43,393 nucleotides of DNA from JANQIV01 sp050117315 (GTDB lineage Bacteria; Bacteroidota; Ignavibacteria; Ignavibacteriales; Melioribacteraceae): contig JASFMY010000046.1 in assembly GCA_050117315.1 (NCBI GenBank), positions 1-43,393 of the forward strand, given 5' to 3'. Positions within the stretch are counted from its first letter, which is position 1. Each line of letters begins with the position of its first letter. The notes beneath the pieces are model-generated. The model did no database searches and was not told where the DNA came from. It saw only the letters and a program-made list of their open reading frames with translations. Made by a program: the position numbers and the translations under genes. Shown here in pieces: positions 25,239 to 33,865 of the stretch.

Positions 25239-25650
25239 GCTTGCAATACCTTAAGAATCCTTTTGTTTTTTGCCTCAAGTTAAGTCTTCAAAAATAACTT
25301 CTATTTCAATGATTCATAACACAGATTAATAATTTGTGTTCCCAGACAGCCTCTCCATATATTGACACTGTACCCCTTGTTTTTTGAGCAATTCGCGGAA
25401 ATATTCCCAAAACAGATAAATCTCTATAGTACATATATTATTAATACGGATTATTAATTTTGGACTTGACATAAAAAAGTTAATTGATTAACTAATTATT
25501 AAAATATTTTCCCTCTTCAGTGATTCAATGAGAAAATAGAGCCCTTACACATCTGCGCTAACAGTATTGTAGAGTCGGTGGAAGACCAGCCCGGAAGACG
25601 TGATTATGGATGAACGCAAAAAAAGATAACAATAACCATAACGAGGAGTT
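25239..25650. other. 412-bp intergenic region before the secreted-protein operon
   Basis: No ORF of note. A weak hairpin after rpe pairs AACACA (25318-25323) with TGTGTT (25335-25340) but has no T-run. TTGACA occurs near 25466 without a convincing -10 at the right distance. GTTAAT-TG-ATTAAC (near 25480-25493) is a 14-bp dyad that could be an operator. The last 60 bp are richer in GC and lead into the GAGGAG ribosome-binding site of the next gene. Confidence 0.5.
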
Positions 25651-26715
25651 ATGTTTTCAAAGCTTCGTACTTTATTTCCCGTGTTTTTTCTATTATTACT
25701 TTTCTCTTGCAAATCGCCTACTGAAACTCCGACAGAGGAACCAAGTGATTTATATGTCCTGGAAAGCGATGTTATCTTCGGAGGTTATAGGGATGTTGAT
25801 GTTTATCATAACACCATAATAATTAACACATCGTTAGACTCCATTCTTCTTAATGTAGAATCACCTACCCCATCGGGATTAGAACGAAAGCATTCATACT
25901 TCGGTGAATATGATGCCTATATCTCACTCGATTATTCAGATTATTATGATATTCCAAATATGTCCAAGGTCTATGTGACAAATGAACCTGACACGAGTAC
26001 AAGCGAAAGTCATTTTTGGAATAATCGAATATTAGGTACATCCGAAGGCATTTGTGTCCCGTACTCAAATTATTATGGAGAAAGTGAAGAAGTGGTTATT
26101 AAAAGTTTTGGAGTAAATAATTTTTCGGGATTGGAAGTAACATCCGAGTATAAAATAGAAAGGGATGAGGAAAATTCATCATATCTAAATCTCGAAATAA
26201 AGCAGACAATGGAAAACACAACCGAAGAAAATATGTATGTTGTTGGAATAGCATTACACGTTCCAAGAGAATTAAGTACAAGAACAATCGATACTACATA
26301 CTATAGAATAATTAGTGATACTATGTTGACAGATGTGGTAAAATCAGCCTATTACCGTGATTGGGGAACAAATGATGGTTTTGGATTATGGACGAATGGT
26401 CAGGACGTAAATATGCAGTCGGATGTTTTACGACCTGATGAAAGTTTTGATTTTGCAATTAAAATGACAATTGAGCCGTTGCTGGACAAATTTGAAATCT
26501 ACCCCTCTTCTGGAGTTATGTTTTATACAAAAGGAGAGAGGATATGGCCAAAAAGTATTATTACTTATAACGGGGAGGAGTATAACGGGAATGTTGACTA
26601 TTTAGAATTATGCGACTTTGCAATCCCGACTTACATTTTATTCTCAATAAATAATGGCGAACTAAAAGTAGTAAGCCCGGACGAAATAGAGCCGACCTTT
26701 TCCCCTATTAATTAA
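25651..26715 (+). CDS. Lipoprotein of unknown function
   Basis: 354 aa with a lipoprotein signal peptide: 'FPVFFLLLLFSCKSPTETPT', lipobox Cys C20. A Thr/Pro/Glu-rich linker follows, then a beta-rich body with many Tyr, Ser and Asp ('DVIFGGYRDVDVYHNTIIIN', 'KIERDEENSSYLNLEIKQTM'). No domain recognised. GAGGAG at 25643-25648 fixes the start. It is the first of four closely spaced genes, all for exported proteins (next ribosome-binding site 33 bp after the stop), so a shared envelope role is likely. The absence of a +2 Asp after the Cys is compatible with outer-membrane delivery. Confidence 0.75.
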   Translation: MFSKLRTLFPVFFLLLLFSCKSPTETPTEEPSDLYVLESDVIFGGYRDVDVYHNTIIINTSLDSILLNVESPTPSGLERKHSYFGEYDAYISLDYSDYYDIPNMSKVYVTNEPDTSTSESHFWNNRILGTSEGICVPYSNYYGESEEVVIKSFGVNNFSGLEVTSEYKIERDEENSSYLNLEIKQTMENTTEENMYVVGIALHVPRELSTRTIDTTYYRIISDTMLTDVVKSAYYRDWGTNDGFGLWTNGQDVNMQSDVLRPDESFDFAIKMTIEPLLDKFEIYPSSGVMFYTKGERIWPKSIITYNGEEYNGNVDYLELCDFAIPTYILFSINNGELKVVSPDEIEPTFSPIN

Positions 26716-26734
26716 AGAACTAAAACGAACAAAT

Positions 26735-26755
26735 CCGTCAACTGACGGAAGGAGG
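26735..26755 (+). promoter_or_regulatory. Hairpin abutting the ribosome-binding site of the second operon gene
   Basis: CCGTCA (26735-26740) and TGACGG (26743-26748) form a small stem directly followed by AAGGAGG (26749-26755), 5 nt before the ATG at 26761. Such a hairpin may keep the strong ribosome-binding site exposed, protect the 5' end after mRNA cleavage, or tune translation. It could equally be a small relic terminator without a T-run. Confidence 0.4.
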
Positions 26756-26760
26756 TAAAA

Positions 26761-27495
26761 ATGAAGATGAACATTAGTAAAATTTTCTTCTTATTCTTTT
26801 TTGTTTGTCTTGTCTACTCAACAAATATTTATTCTCAGGACTTGCCTAAGCCCGGGACAGAAAATTGGAAAAAACTTCCAATTGAATTGAGAAGAGAAGC
26901 ATGCAATATTCCAGAAACAGAGCTTGCACAGCTAACCACAAAAGAATTGCTCCAAAAATGTCTTGATTATCAATTTATGTCGGATATTTTATTCACTTAT
27001 AAATTTCGGGGAGGACTTGATGCAATAGCTGAAGTATTCAACGGACTTCGCGAATTGTTTAAAAGAAACGATGCCGCCGTAACAATATTTGATTATTACA
27101 GCAAATTTAACCCAGAACAAATTGAAGCAATTGAGTCTTCATCTGAAAGAGGAAAATACAGTTTCAATTTCGTGTTTCTTGAACTATATATGACTCAACC
27201 AGTAATATTAAACCAATTGCATGGTCAAGAAGAAGCAGTTATAAAAGAAGTGTACAATAAAGTTAACAAATGTATTGGGGTTAATAAAGCTAACGATAAA
27301 TACATTTATTCGGGATTATCCATGAATGCTAAAGGTTTGTTAGTCGCTGTACTGCTTGATAATATGAAGGATAAATCGCTAGAGAATATAGAGGCAGAGT
27401 ATCCTGAGTATCAAGATGTAATTACAAACCTTAGCATTAGTGAATTATCAGAGGGACTATTTAACGGATTAATGCTAAGAGCTTCCGAATTATAA
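26761..27495 (+). CDS. Exported helical protein of an uncharacterised Bacteroidota-type family
   Basis: 244 aa with a signal peptide cut near 'STNIYSQ'. The mature part starts 'WKKLPIELRREACNIPETEL', then 'LTTKELLQKCLDYQF', 'GGLDAIAEVFNGLRELFKR'. The pattern C-x-IPE...L-T-T-x-x-L...C-L-x-Y...G-L...F-N-G-x-x-E-L is one I recall from secreted Bacteroidota proteins of unknown function, sometimes near 'NCHAYAW' proteins like the fourth gene here; that recollection is unverified. The two Cys could form a disulfide. The start is fixed by AAGGAGG and the next gene follows after 17 bp. Confidence 0.72.
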   Translation: MKMNISKIFFLFFFVCLVYSTNIYSQDLPKPGTENWKKLPIELRREACNIPETELAQLTTKELLQKCLDYQFMSDILFTYKFRGGLDAIAEVFNGLRELFKRNDAAVTIFDYYSKFNPEQIEAIESSSERGKYSFNFVFLELYMTQPVILNQLHGQEEAVIKEVYNKVNKCIGVNKANDKYIYSGLSMNAKGLLVAVLLDNMKDKSLENIEAEYPEYQDVITNLSISELSEGLFNGLMLRASEL

Positions 27496-27512
27496 AACAA
27501 GGAACTGTTAAA

Positions 27513-28460
27513 ATGAGACAACCTTCAATTTTATTTATTTTACTAATTATCATTGCATTATTATCATGTGATGAGGAACCAACCGAACCGGAACAACTTG
27601 ATGATTTTATACCCGAATTAATACTGATTGATAATGACCTTACATTTACTATGGGTAACAGTTGGGGTGATCCTGTGGAACAAAATGAGATACCTGCACA
27701 TACCGTCCAATTAAGTCCCTATTACATTGGTAAATATGAGGTTACAAATGAGGAGTATTTATATTTTGTAAAAGACAACGGTTATATGGATTCTAGTTAT
27801 TGGTCAAGTGACGGTTGGAAGTTGATAAAAGAATTAAACATGACCCGCCCGATGTACTGGGATAGTTCTGATACTCCGTGGAGTAATTTTGAATATTCTG
27901 ACAAAGCAAGGACACCTATAACCGGTATCTTTTGGTGGGGAGCAGAAGCTTATTGTCGGTGGTTGAGCAAAAAGACCGAGGAAAATTACTCGTTACCTAC
28001 TGAAGCTCAATGGGAAAGAGCCGCACGAGGACCTGATCCCGGTAGAAAATTTCCATGGGGTAATGTAAATGATTTTTCTAAGTATAATGATATTGGATAT
28101 TTTGCCCCTTCATTAAAAACAGAAGAAGTTGGCAGCTATCCTACTGGGAAATCTTATGATGGTTGTTATGACATGTCAGGTAATGCATTTGAATATTGTA
28201 AAGATTGGGCTGATTCGTATGCAAACTCATATTATGAATTCTGTTACGAGCAAGGAACAGTTATAAATCCGCAAGGTCCTGAAGGTGGAAAAAATAAATC
28301 TGTTAGAGGTGTTCAAAATATGCTTAGCGCTATATATGAAGAATCAAGAGAAATAACAACTACTAGAAGATTTATAGTAATCGTATATAATTCAGATGGG
28401 ACATTATATAAAAGTGCGGATCAACTGCATGGTTTTAGAGTAGTAAAAAAATATGAATAA
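27513..28460 (+). CDS. SUMF1/FGE-sulfatase-domain lipoprotein, probably non-catalytic
   Basis: 315 aa. Lipoprotein signal 'ILFILLIIIALLSCDEEPTE' (Cys19), then one formylglycine-generating-enzyme fold (PF03781): 'FTMGNSWGDPVEQNEIPAHT', 'SPYYIGKYEVTNEEYLYFVK', 'SLPTEAQWERAARGPDPG', 'KFPWGN', 'DMSGNAFEYCKDWADS' and the closing 'LHGFRVVKKYE'. The C-terminal segment where true FGEs carry their active-site cysteines ('SVRGVQNMLSAIYEESREIT') has none, so oxidation of sulfatase cysteines is unlikely and a binding or structural role is more probable. AAGGA at 27499-27503 supports the start. The stop overlaps an ATG (28453) that begins a possible longer form of the next gene. Confidence 0.85.
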   Translation: MRQPSILFILLIIIALLSCDEEPTEPEQLDDFIPELILIDNDLTFTMGNSWGDPVEQNEIPAHTVQLSPYYIGKYEVTNEEYLYFVKDNGYMDSSYWSSDGWKLIKELNMTRPMYWDSSDTPWSNFEYSDKARTPITGIFWWGAEAYCRWLSKKTEENYSLPTEAQWERAARGPDPGRKFPWGNVNDFSKYNDIGYFAPSLKTEEVGSYPTGKSYDGCYDMSGNAFEYCKDWADSYANSYYEFCYEQGTVINPQGPEGGKNKSVRGVQNMLSAIYEESREITTTRRFIVIVYNSDGTLYKSADQLHGFRVVKKYE

Positions 28461-28479
28461 TAATACTAGTGAGGTTAAA

Positions 28480-30825
28480 ATGAAACTAAGAGTATATATA
28501 TTTCTAGTAGTTATTTTATCAATTAACTTATTTGCACAAAATACAATTACTCCCAACGGGAAAGTAGTAGGGGGAACTACTCAACCAGTTCTTACTCAAG
28601 GTCAAATTGATTATATAAATAAACAAATGGCGACTAATTTCCCTGATGTAATTACCGTCCAAAGTCCGCAGCCGTATTTTGGTACATTTAACTGTCATTT
28701 TTTTGCATGGAATAATAACCAGGGATACACAATATGGAGCGGGCCGGAAAATATTTGGCAGAATGGTACACCATCCCAATATATATGGATCCATTACCCT
28801 ACATCTTATTTTTCGGATGAAGCTTACGGCTATGGTTATTCTTCATACGTGACCTCTACCGAATCAAGTGCACCTATAGCCGTATATAGAAACAACGGAA
28901 CTATTATGCATTCAGCAAGAAGACTTTCGGGGAGTACCGAGCTTATTTCTAAGTGGGGTACCTGGGGTATATACCAACATTCACCTACTGAAGTACCTTC
29001 GACATATGGTACAATAACTGAAAGGTACGAAATCAATCCTAGTTATCGTCCTGTGGGTAACGGGGATCCTGGTGGAAGAGATTGGGGTACAATAAGTGAT
29101 GCTCTCTCCGACATTCCTTCGAATAGCATAATACCTGTTTATCCAGATACCCCAAGCTTAACAGGTAATATATTGATACCAAGTAATGTGAACTTATACA
29201 TTAAACCTTCTGCCACGCTTAATTTAAGTAATTATTCAATAATAAATGACGGCGGCACAATAACAATAGCAAGTGGCGGCACAATAAACGGGCTAAAGGC
29301 AGAAATCAAAGATATGTATACTCTTGCTGTAAAAGGGCTTTATAGTTCTATCGAAACAGCTATTAACTCTAGCCTAGCAACCGGCAATAGAGTATACATA
29401 CAATCCGGCACATTTAGCGGTATTTCAATTTATGGTAAGGATGACCTTACAATCAGAGGTACAGCGTCCACATATTTTACCGGAACGCTTGATTTTTATT
29501 ACTGTGATAATTTGGATTTAGCAAGTCTGGAATGCGAGAGCTTAAATATGGCTTATTGTGATGATGCGATCCTCTCTATTAATATATACGGTTCCTCCTC
29601 TCAAATCGGTATTCACTTGACAAGTTGCAGCAATTATTATGCTACCGGGAATGTCTCTAATTGTAATTTTGGAGCAAGAACATATGCAAGCAGCGGTTGG
29701 TTTTCAACCGACTATTACGAAAACAACAACACCAGCTTCTACTCAATAGCAAGCTCAGATCTAGGAGTTCACCAAGTCAAGTTATGTGAGTCAATAAATT
29801 ATGATTATCAAGCCGTAAGCAACGGACATATATCTGCTTATGGTTGCTACGTTAAAGACGGAACCTCAAGGACTTATACCTATGAGGGAGGAACTATTGA
29901 TATAGGCAGTTCTTTAGACTGTGGTTCCCTTATGGGTAAAGAAAATGATTTATCGCTTATGCAAATACAAAGTGACGACCCGGTTGAGACGGAATTCTCA
30001 AAAATTAATACTTCATATTTTGATCTGTTGAAGACGATAAATGAAGAAGATGAGGAATCCGGGAAAAGAGAATTATATAGTCAATTGCTTACCATTGTAG
30101 AAAACTTTAAGACGTTTATTACAAACAATCCCAAATCCTCCTTATCCCATGTAGCGCTAAACACGGCGGCAAACAGCTTCTCACTTTTTGAAGATTATGA
30201 TGGAATGAAGAGTTTCCTCGATGAAATTATAAATGACAAAGAGCTGGTTTCACTAAAAGGCGAGGCGGAAAATTTAATGACGGAATATTACGGAAAAGTA
30301 AAAGATTTTGATAGAGCAATAAGTACGGCAGATGCAGTTATAGAGAACTATGAAAGCGATGATGAGATATTATGCGACGCATTATTTAGGAAAGGTATGA
30401 TGTTGGCCTATCAAATGGAGCAGCCTAAAGAAGCAATAGAATATTTTGCAACTATTGTAAATAACTACAAAGAGAATCCACTGTATGAAACAGCAGTATA
30501 TCAACTAGAAACTTTGGGCGAAGGAATTATAGAAGAGCCCGAAGAAGATCAAGCTGAAGAAAATAGTGGAATCGAGACAAGTGTTTACCCCAATCCGTTC
30601 AACCCGGCAACGACAATAAGCTACACGCTTCCCGAGGAAGGCAGAGTAAGCATAAAGATATATGACGTTTTAGGGCGTGAAGTGGAGACATTAGTAAATG
30701 AAATTAGAACAGCCGGCACACACAGCGTAGAATGGAACGGAAGCAGGTATTCCTCCGGTATATATTTTTACAGCGTCACCTTTATGAACCAAACGTTATA
30801 CAAAAAGATGCTGATGGTTAAGTAG
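28480..30825 (+). CDS. Secreted T9SS protein: cysteine-protease-like head, beta-helix, TPR-like segment
   Basis: About 781 aa. ATG 28480 is preferred over 28453 because GAGG (28471-28474) precedes it and a signal peptide follows directly ('MKLRVYIFLVVILSINLFAQ'). Residues ~60-185 hold 'NCHFFAWNNN' (C72, H73), 'TIMHSARRLSG' (H144) and 'ISKWGTWGIYQHSPTEVP'; the Cys/His pair and order suggest a papain- or CHAP-like cysteine peptidase or amidase fold, by inference. Residues ~200-480 resemble a parallel beta-helix ('NLYIKPSATLNLSNYSIIND', 'TFSGISIYGKDDLTIRGTA'). Residues ~500-690 are helical and TPR-like ('DEILCDALFRKGMMLAYQME'). A type A T9SS sorting domain closes the protein ('SVYPNPFNPATTISYTLPEE', ending KKMLMVK). 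It is last in the operon. Confidence 0.82.
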   Translation: MKLRVYIFLVVILSINLFAQNTITPNGKVVGGTTQPVLTQGQIDYINKQMATNFPDVITVQSPQPYFGTFNCHFFAWNNNQGYTIWSGPENIWQNGTPSQYIWIHYPTSYFSDEAYGYGYSSYVTSTESSAPIAVYRNNGTIMHSARRLSGSTELISKWGTWGIYQHSPTEVPSTYGTITERYEINPSYRPVGNGDPGGRDWGTISDALSDIPSNSIIPVYPDTPSLTGNILIPSNVNLYIKPSATLNLSNYSIINDGGTITIASGGTINGLKAEIKDMYTLAVKGLYSSIETAINSSLATGNRVYIQSGTFSGISIYGKDDLTIRGTASTYFTGTLDFYYCDNLDLASLECESLNMAYCDDAILSINIYGSSSQIGIHLTSCSNYYATGNVSNCNFGARTYASSGWFSTDYYENNNTSFYSIASSDLGVHQVKLCESINYDYQAVSNGHISAYGCYVKDGTSRTYTYEGGTIDIGSSLDCGSLMGKENDLSLMQIQSDDPVETEFSKINTSYFDLLKTINEEDEESGKRELYSQLLTIVENFKTFITNNPKSSLSHVALNTAANSFSLFEDYDGMKSFLDEIINDKELVSLKGEAENLMTEYYGKVKDFDRAISTADAVIENYESDDEILCDALFRKGMMLAYQMEQPKEAIEYFATIVNNYKENPLYETAVYQLETLGEGIIEEPEEDQAEENSGIETSVYPNPFNPATTISYTLPEEGRVSIKIYDVLGREVETLVNEIRTAGTHSVEWNGSRYSSGIYFYSVTFMNQTLYKKMLMVK

Positions 30826-31097
30826 GAGATAGTAGATAGGAGTATGGAGACAAGACAAAGATTGAATTCACTAGCTCCCCGGAATCTTCACTTGTCCCGT
30901 GTGCGGGAAGATTTCGGGGACAATCATTAATCTCAAAATTACTTACCGGAAACACTTAAGGCTGTTTATTATAAATTCGGGAAACAAGGTGCCTCAAAAT
31001 AAATTAAATTTCCGGAAATTTATAAAACTTTTCTTTTACAATTTTAATATCTCTTTTTTATATTCAGTATTCTTTTTATTTATTAACACCGCGATAA

Positions 31098-32270
31098 TTG
31101 ATAGCTCAACTTATAAATATTTCAAACCCTTTAGTCTTCAAAAAATACGGCAATAAATACAAAATTTTTAGAGAATTATACGAGAAAGATTTGTTTGCGC
31201 TTGAGCTGCGCGGGCTTGTGCAATCGCAAAAGGAAAAACTCAAAACGTATTTCCTGGAGAATAAAGAAATCTGTTATTCCGTTCTTAGAAACGATAGCAA
31301 TATTGATTTTTGTGTCATCGGTGCCCTTAGTAAATTGAAAGAATTATCAAAAGAAATACATTCGTTTTCAACCGGCGACGAAGCCTACAAGGTTGCAAAA
31401 GCTTTTAGAAATTTCTGCGGGTATGAAAAAGAAGGAGTGCGGATAGGTGATAAATCATTTTTACCGGAGAAACATTTAATTATGGGAATTCTCAATGTGA
31501 CACCGGATTCCTTTTCAGACGGCGGGCTTTACTCGGATATCGAATCGGCGGTTAAAAGGGGAATGGAAATAATCGGTGAAGGTGCCGATATCCTGGACAT
31601 CGGCGGAGAATCTACCCGTCCCGGGGCGGAAGAGGTTCCGCTTAAAGAAGAATTACAAAGAGTAATTCCCGTAATAGCCCGGATTAGAGAACTTAATAAC
31701 AACATTCTAATTTCCGTTGATACCACTAAATCCGAAGTTGCGGGTGAGGCCTTAAAGAAAGGTGCAAACATTATAAATGATATCAGCGGCTTATCTTTTG
31801 ATCCTGCAATGCCGGAAGTTGTAAAAGCTCATAATGCATCACTGGTTATAATGCACATTAAAGGCGAACCGCGGACAATGCAGGAATCTCCTTTTTATAA
31901 CGAAGTAATTTCAGAGATATATGATTTCCTGGAAACCAGAATTGAAATGGCCGAGAAAAAAGGGGTACAGAATATTATCGTTGATCCCGGTATAGGTTTC
32001 GGGAAAAGACTAATTGATAATTACGAAATTATTAATAGATTATCCGATTTCAAAAGTTTGGGATTTCCAATACTGGTGGGTACTTCAAGGAAAGCATTTA
32101 TCGGCAAAGTGCTGCAAAATGAACCGGTTGAACGTGATTTTGCAAGTTCTATTGCCGATTGTGCATCAATTATGAACGGTGCAAAAATAATAAGAACTCA
32201 TAATGTTAAAAATGCCGTACAGGCAAAGGAAATAATTTCAAGAATAAAACAACCCGGTATAGTGAATTAG
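31098..32270 (+). CDS. folP: Dihydropteroate synthase with N-terminal extension
   Basis: Joins p-aminobenzoate to pterin pyrophosphate in folate synthesis. 390 aa from TTG 31098, the first start after an in-frame TAA (31095-31097); there is no clear ribosome-binding site. The DHPS core starts near residue 126 ('HLIMGILNVTPDSFSDGG') with 'DILDIGGESTRPGAEEV', 'ISVDTTKSEVAGEAL', 'DPGIGFGKRLIDNYE', 'LVGTSRKAFIGK' and 'RTHNV'. The ~125-residue extension resembles that of other ~400-aa DHPSs and argues for the upstream TTG rather than the internal ATG. It abuts cdaA with no gap. The 271-bp region 30826-31097 before it holds no convincing gene. Confidence 0.92.
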   Translation: MIAQLINISNPLVFKKYGNKYKIFRELYEKDLFALELRGLVQSQKEKLKTYFLENKEICYSVLRNDSNIDFCVIGALSKLKELSKEIHSFSTGDEAYKVAKAFRNFCGYEKEGVRIGDKSFLPEKHLIMGILNVTPDSFSDGGLYSDIESAVKRGMEIIGEGADILDIGGESTRPGAEEVPLKEELQRVIPVIARIRELNNNILISVDTTKSEVAGEALKKGANIINDISGLSFDPAMPEVVKAHNASLVIMHIKGEPRTMQESPFYNEVISEIYDFLETRIEMAEKKGVQNIIVDPGIGFGKRLIDNYEIINRLSDFKSLGFPILVGTSRKAFIGKVLQNEPVERDFASSIADCASIMNGAKIIRTHNVKNAVQAKEIISRIKQPGIVN

Positions 32271-33089
32271 ATGAATGAACTCATTAAAATAGGATTTCTT
32301 ACAATTTCTTTTTTTGATTTACTCGACATAATGATAGTGTCGTTTGTTATTTATAAGCTTTATAAAATCATAAAGGGAACTATTGCAGCGCAAATATTTT
32401 TGGGACTTATATTTGTTCTTTTTCTGTCGTTTTTGGCACAGGCTGCGGAATTTAAAGCATTCGGCTGGATGTTGAAACTAATTACCGATATCTGGGTGAT
32501 TGCATTTATAATACTATTCCAGCCGGAAATTAGAAGATTACTTGTGATGCTGGGAAGAAACCCTTTTTTAAGAATGTTCGTTAAAAACGATGAAAAAAAT
32601 CTTGCTGATATTTTAACGGAAACAGCTTTTGAATTATCACAAAACCAACACGGAGCTTTGATTGTATTGGTAAGAACCGCAGGTATTAGAGGAGTTGTTG
32701 AAACAGGCGAAGTGATAAACGCAAGAGTAAATAAAAATTTATTGAGGTCTATCTTTTTCCCGAGAACTCCTCTTCACGACGGGGCAGTTATTATTAAAGG
32801 CGATATTATTGAAGCGGCAAGATGCACACTGCCGCTTTCGACAGAAAACGAAATTAACGGCGAAACATTGGGAATGCGCCATAGGGCCGGAATTGGAATC
32901 TCGGAAACCGCTGATGTTGTAAGCTTAATCGTTTCCGAAGAGACCGGCGGAATTGCCCTGGCTGTTGACGGAAGGTTGATAAAAGGGTTATCAAAAGAGA
33001 CGTTGAAAAAACAATTAACAAAGAACTTAAAAATTACAAAAGATATTAGCTGGAAAAGTTTTTTTGAACAAACTCTTGGTAAAAAATAG
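32271..33089 (+). CDS. cdaA: Diadenylate cyclase (c-di-AMP synthase), CdaA type
   Basis: Makes cyclic di-AMP from two ATP at the membrane. 272 aa: three N-terminal helices (~17-34, ~40-57, ~66-84), then a DAC domain (~107-235). The catalytic motifs are 'TPLHDGAVII' (DGA at 170-172) and 'GMRHRAGIGIS' (RHR at 203-205), with 'SEETGGIALAVDG' closing the fold. The ATG immediately follows the folP stop, so the genes are translationally coupled. CdaA is usually followed by its regulator CdaR (YbbR), which is absent here. No c-di-AMP phosphodiesterase is seen in the window. Confidence 0.95.
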   Translation: MNELIKIGFLTISFFDLLDIMIVSFVIYKLYKIIKGTIAAQIFLGLIFVLFLSFLAQAAEFKAFGWMLKLITDIWVIAFIILFQPEIRRLLVMLGRNPFLRMFVKNDEKNLADILTETAFELSQNQHGALIVLVRTAGIRGVVETGEVINARVNKNLLRSIFFPRTPLHDGAVIIKGDIIEAARCTLPLSTENEINGETLGMRHRAGIGISETADVVSLIVSEETGGIALAVDGRLIKGLSKETLKKQLTKNLKITKDISWKSFFEQTLGKK

Positions 33090-33161
33090 TTATCTTTATA
33101 ACCCGCTGTTTTTTTGACACTGTTCATGATTGAATAATTTCAAAAAAAGAATGGAGTAGAC

Positions 33162-33839
33162 ATGAAATTAAGATATTTTTCACATTCATCATTTAAAATT
33201 ACGACCAATGACGGTAAAGTTATAGTGATCGATCCTTTTTTGGACGACAACCCGACATCTCCCGTAAAATCGGAAGAAGTTAATCCTGATTATATTATTT
33301 TAACCCACGGGCATGGAGACCATTTGGGCGATGCGCTGAAGATAGCTGAAAGAACCGATCCGACATTTATATGTGTTTTTGAACTTTCCAACTACATTAA
33401 TGAAAAAGGTTTTAAGGCTCACCCGATGCATATCGGCGGAGGATATAATTTTGATTTTGGCAGGGTAAAATTTACAATTGCTCATCACGGTTCCAAAACG
33501 CCGGACGGCCAATATGTGGGAGAACCGGCAGGTGTTTTGTTGTATATTGAAGGAAAAACAATTTATCATGCAGGCGATACCGGTTTGTTTTACGATATGA
33601 AACTCATCGGTGAAATGAACGAAGTTGATTATTTTATTGTGCCCATTGGCGATAATTTTACAATGGGTATTGATGATGCAGTTAAAGCGGTAGAATTTGT
33701 AAATCCCAAGATTACTATTCCAATACACTATAATACATTCCCGGTTATTGAGGTTGACCCGAACGAATTTAAAGAAAAAGTTTCGGCAATGTATAAAGAA
33801 TGTAAGGTGATGGAATTCGGGGAAGAAATAAATATTTAA
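33162..33839 (+). CDS. UPF0173-type metal-dependent hydrolase (metallo-beta-lactamase fold)
   Basis: 225 aa. It starts 'KLRYFSHSSFKITTNDGK', carries the metal-binding 'LTHGHGDHLGDA' (HxHxDH), 'HAGDTGLFYDM' and 'IPIHYNTFP' in the order of UPF0173 proteins. The substrate is unknown for the family. GGAG at 33153-33156 fixes the start. It follows cdaA by 72 bp and precedes parA by 26 bp, and may be part of the same transcript. Confidence 0.9.
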   Translation: MKLRYFSHSSFKITTNDGKVIVIDPFLDDNPTSPVKSEEVNPDYIILTHGHGDHLGDALKIAERTDPTFICVFELSNYINEKGFKAHPMHIGGGYNFDFGRVKFTIAHHGSKTPDGQYVGEPAGVLLYIEGKTIYHAGDTGLFYDMKLIGEMNEVDYFIVPIGDNFTMGIDDAVKAVEFVNPKITIPIHYNTFPVIEVDPNEFKEKVSAMYKECKVMEFGEEINI

Positions 33840-33865
33840 TTGTACTCTAAAACTGTAAGGAATTT

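Noticed and set aside
25540..25650. tRNA or small RNA in the GC-richer stretch before the lipoprotein gene
   Set aside because: No cloverleaf arms or T-loop sequence could be drawn and no terminator follows.
30899..31156. 85-aa ORF before folP
   Set aside because: Lys/Phe/Ile-rich translation of AT-rich DNA, no ribosome-binding site, overlaps the folP start in another frame.
33300..33728. 142-aa reverse-strand ORF inside the UPF0173 gene
   Set aside because: Antisense shadow of a clearly coding gene, no family resemblance.
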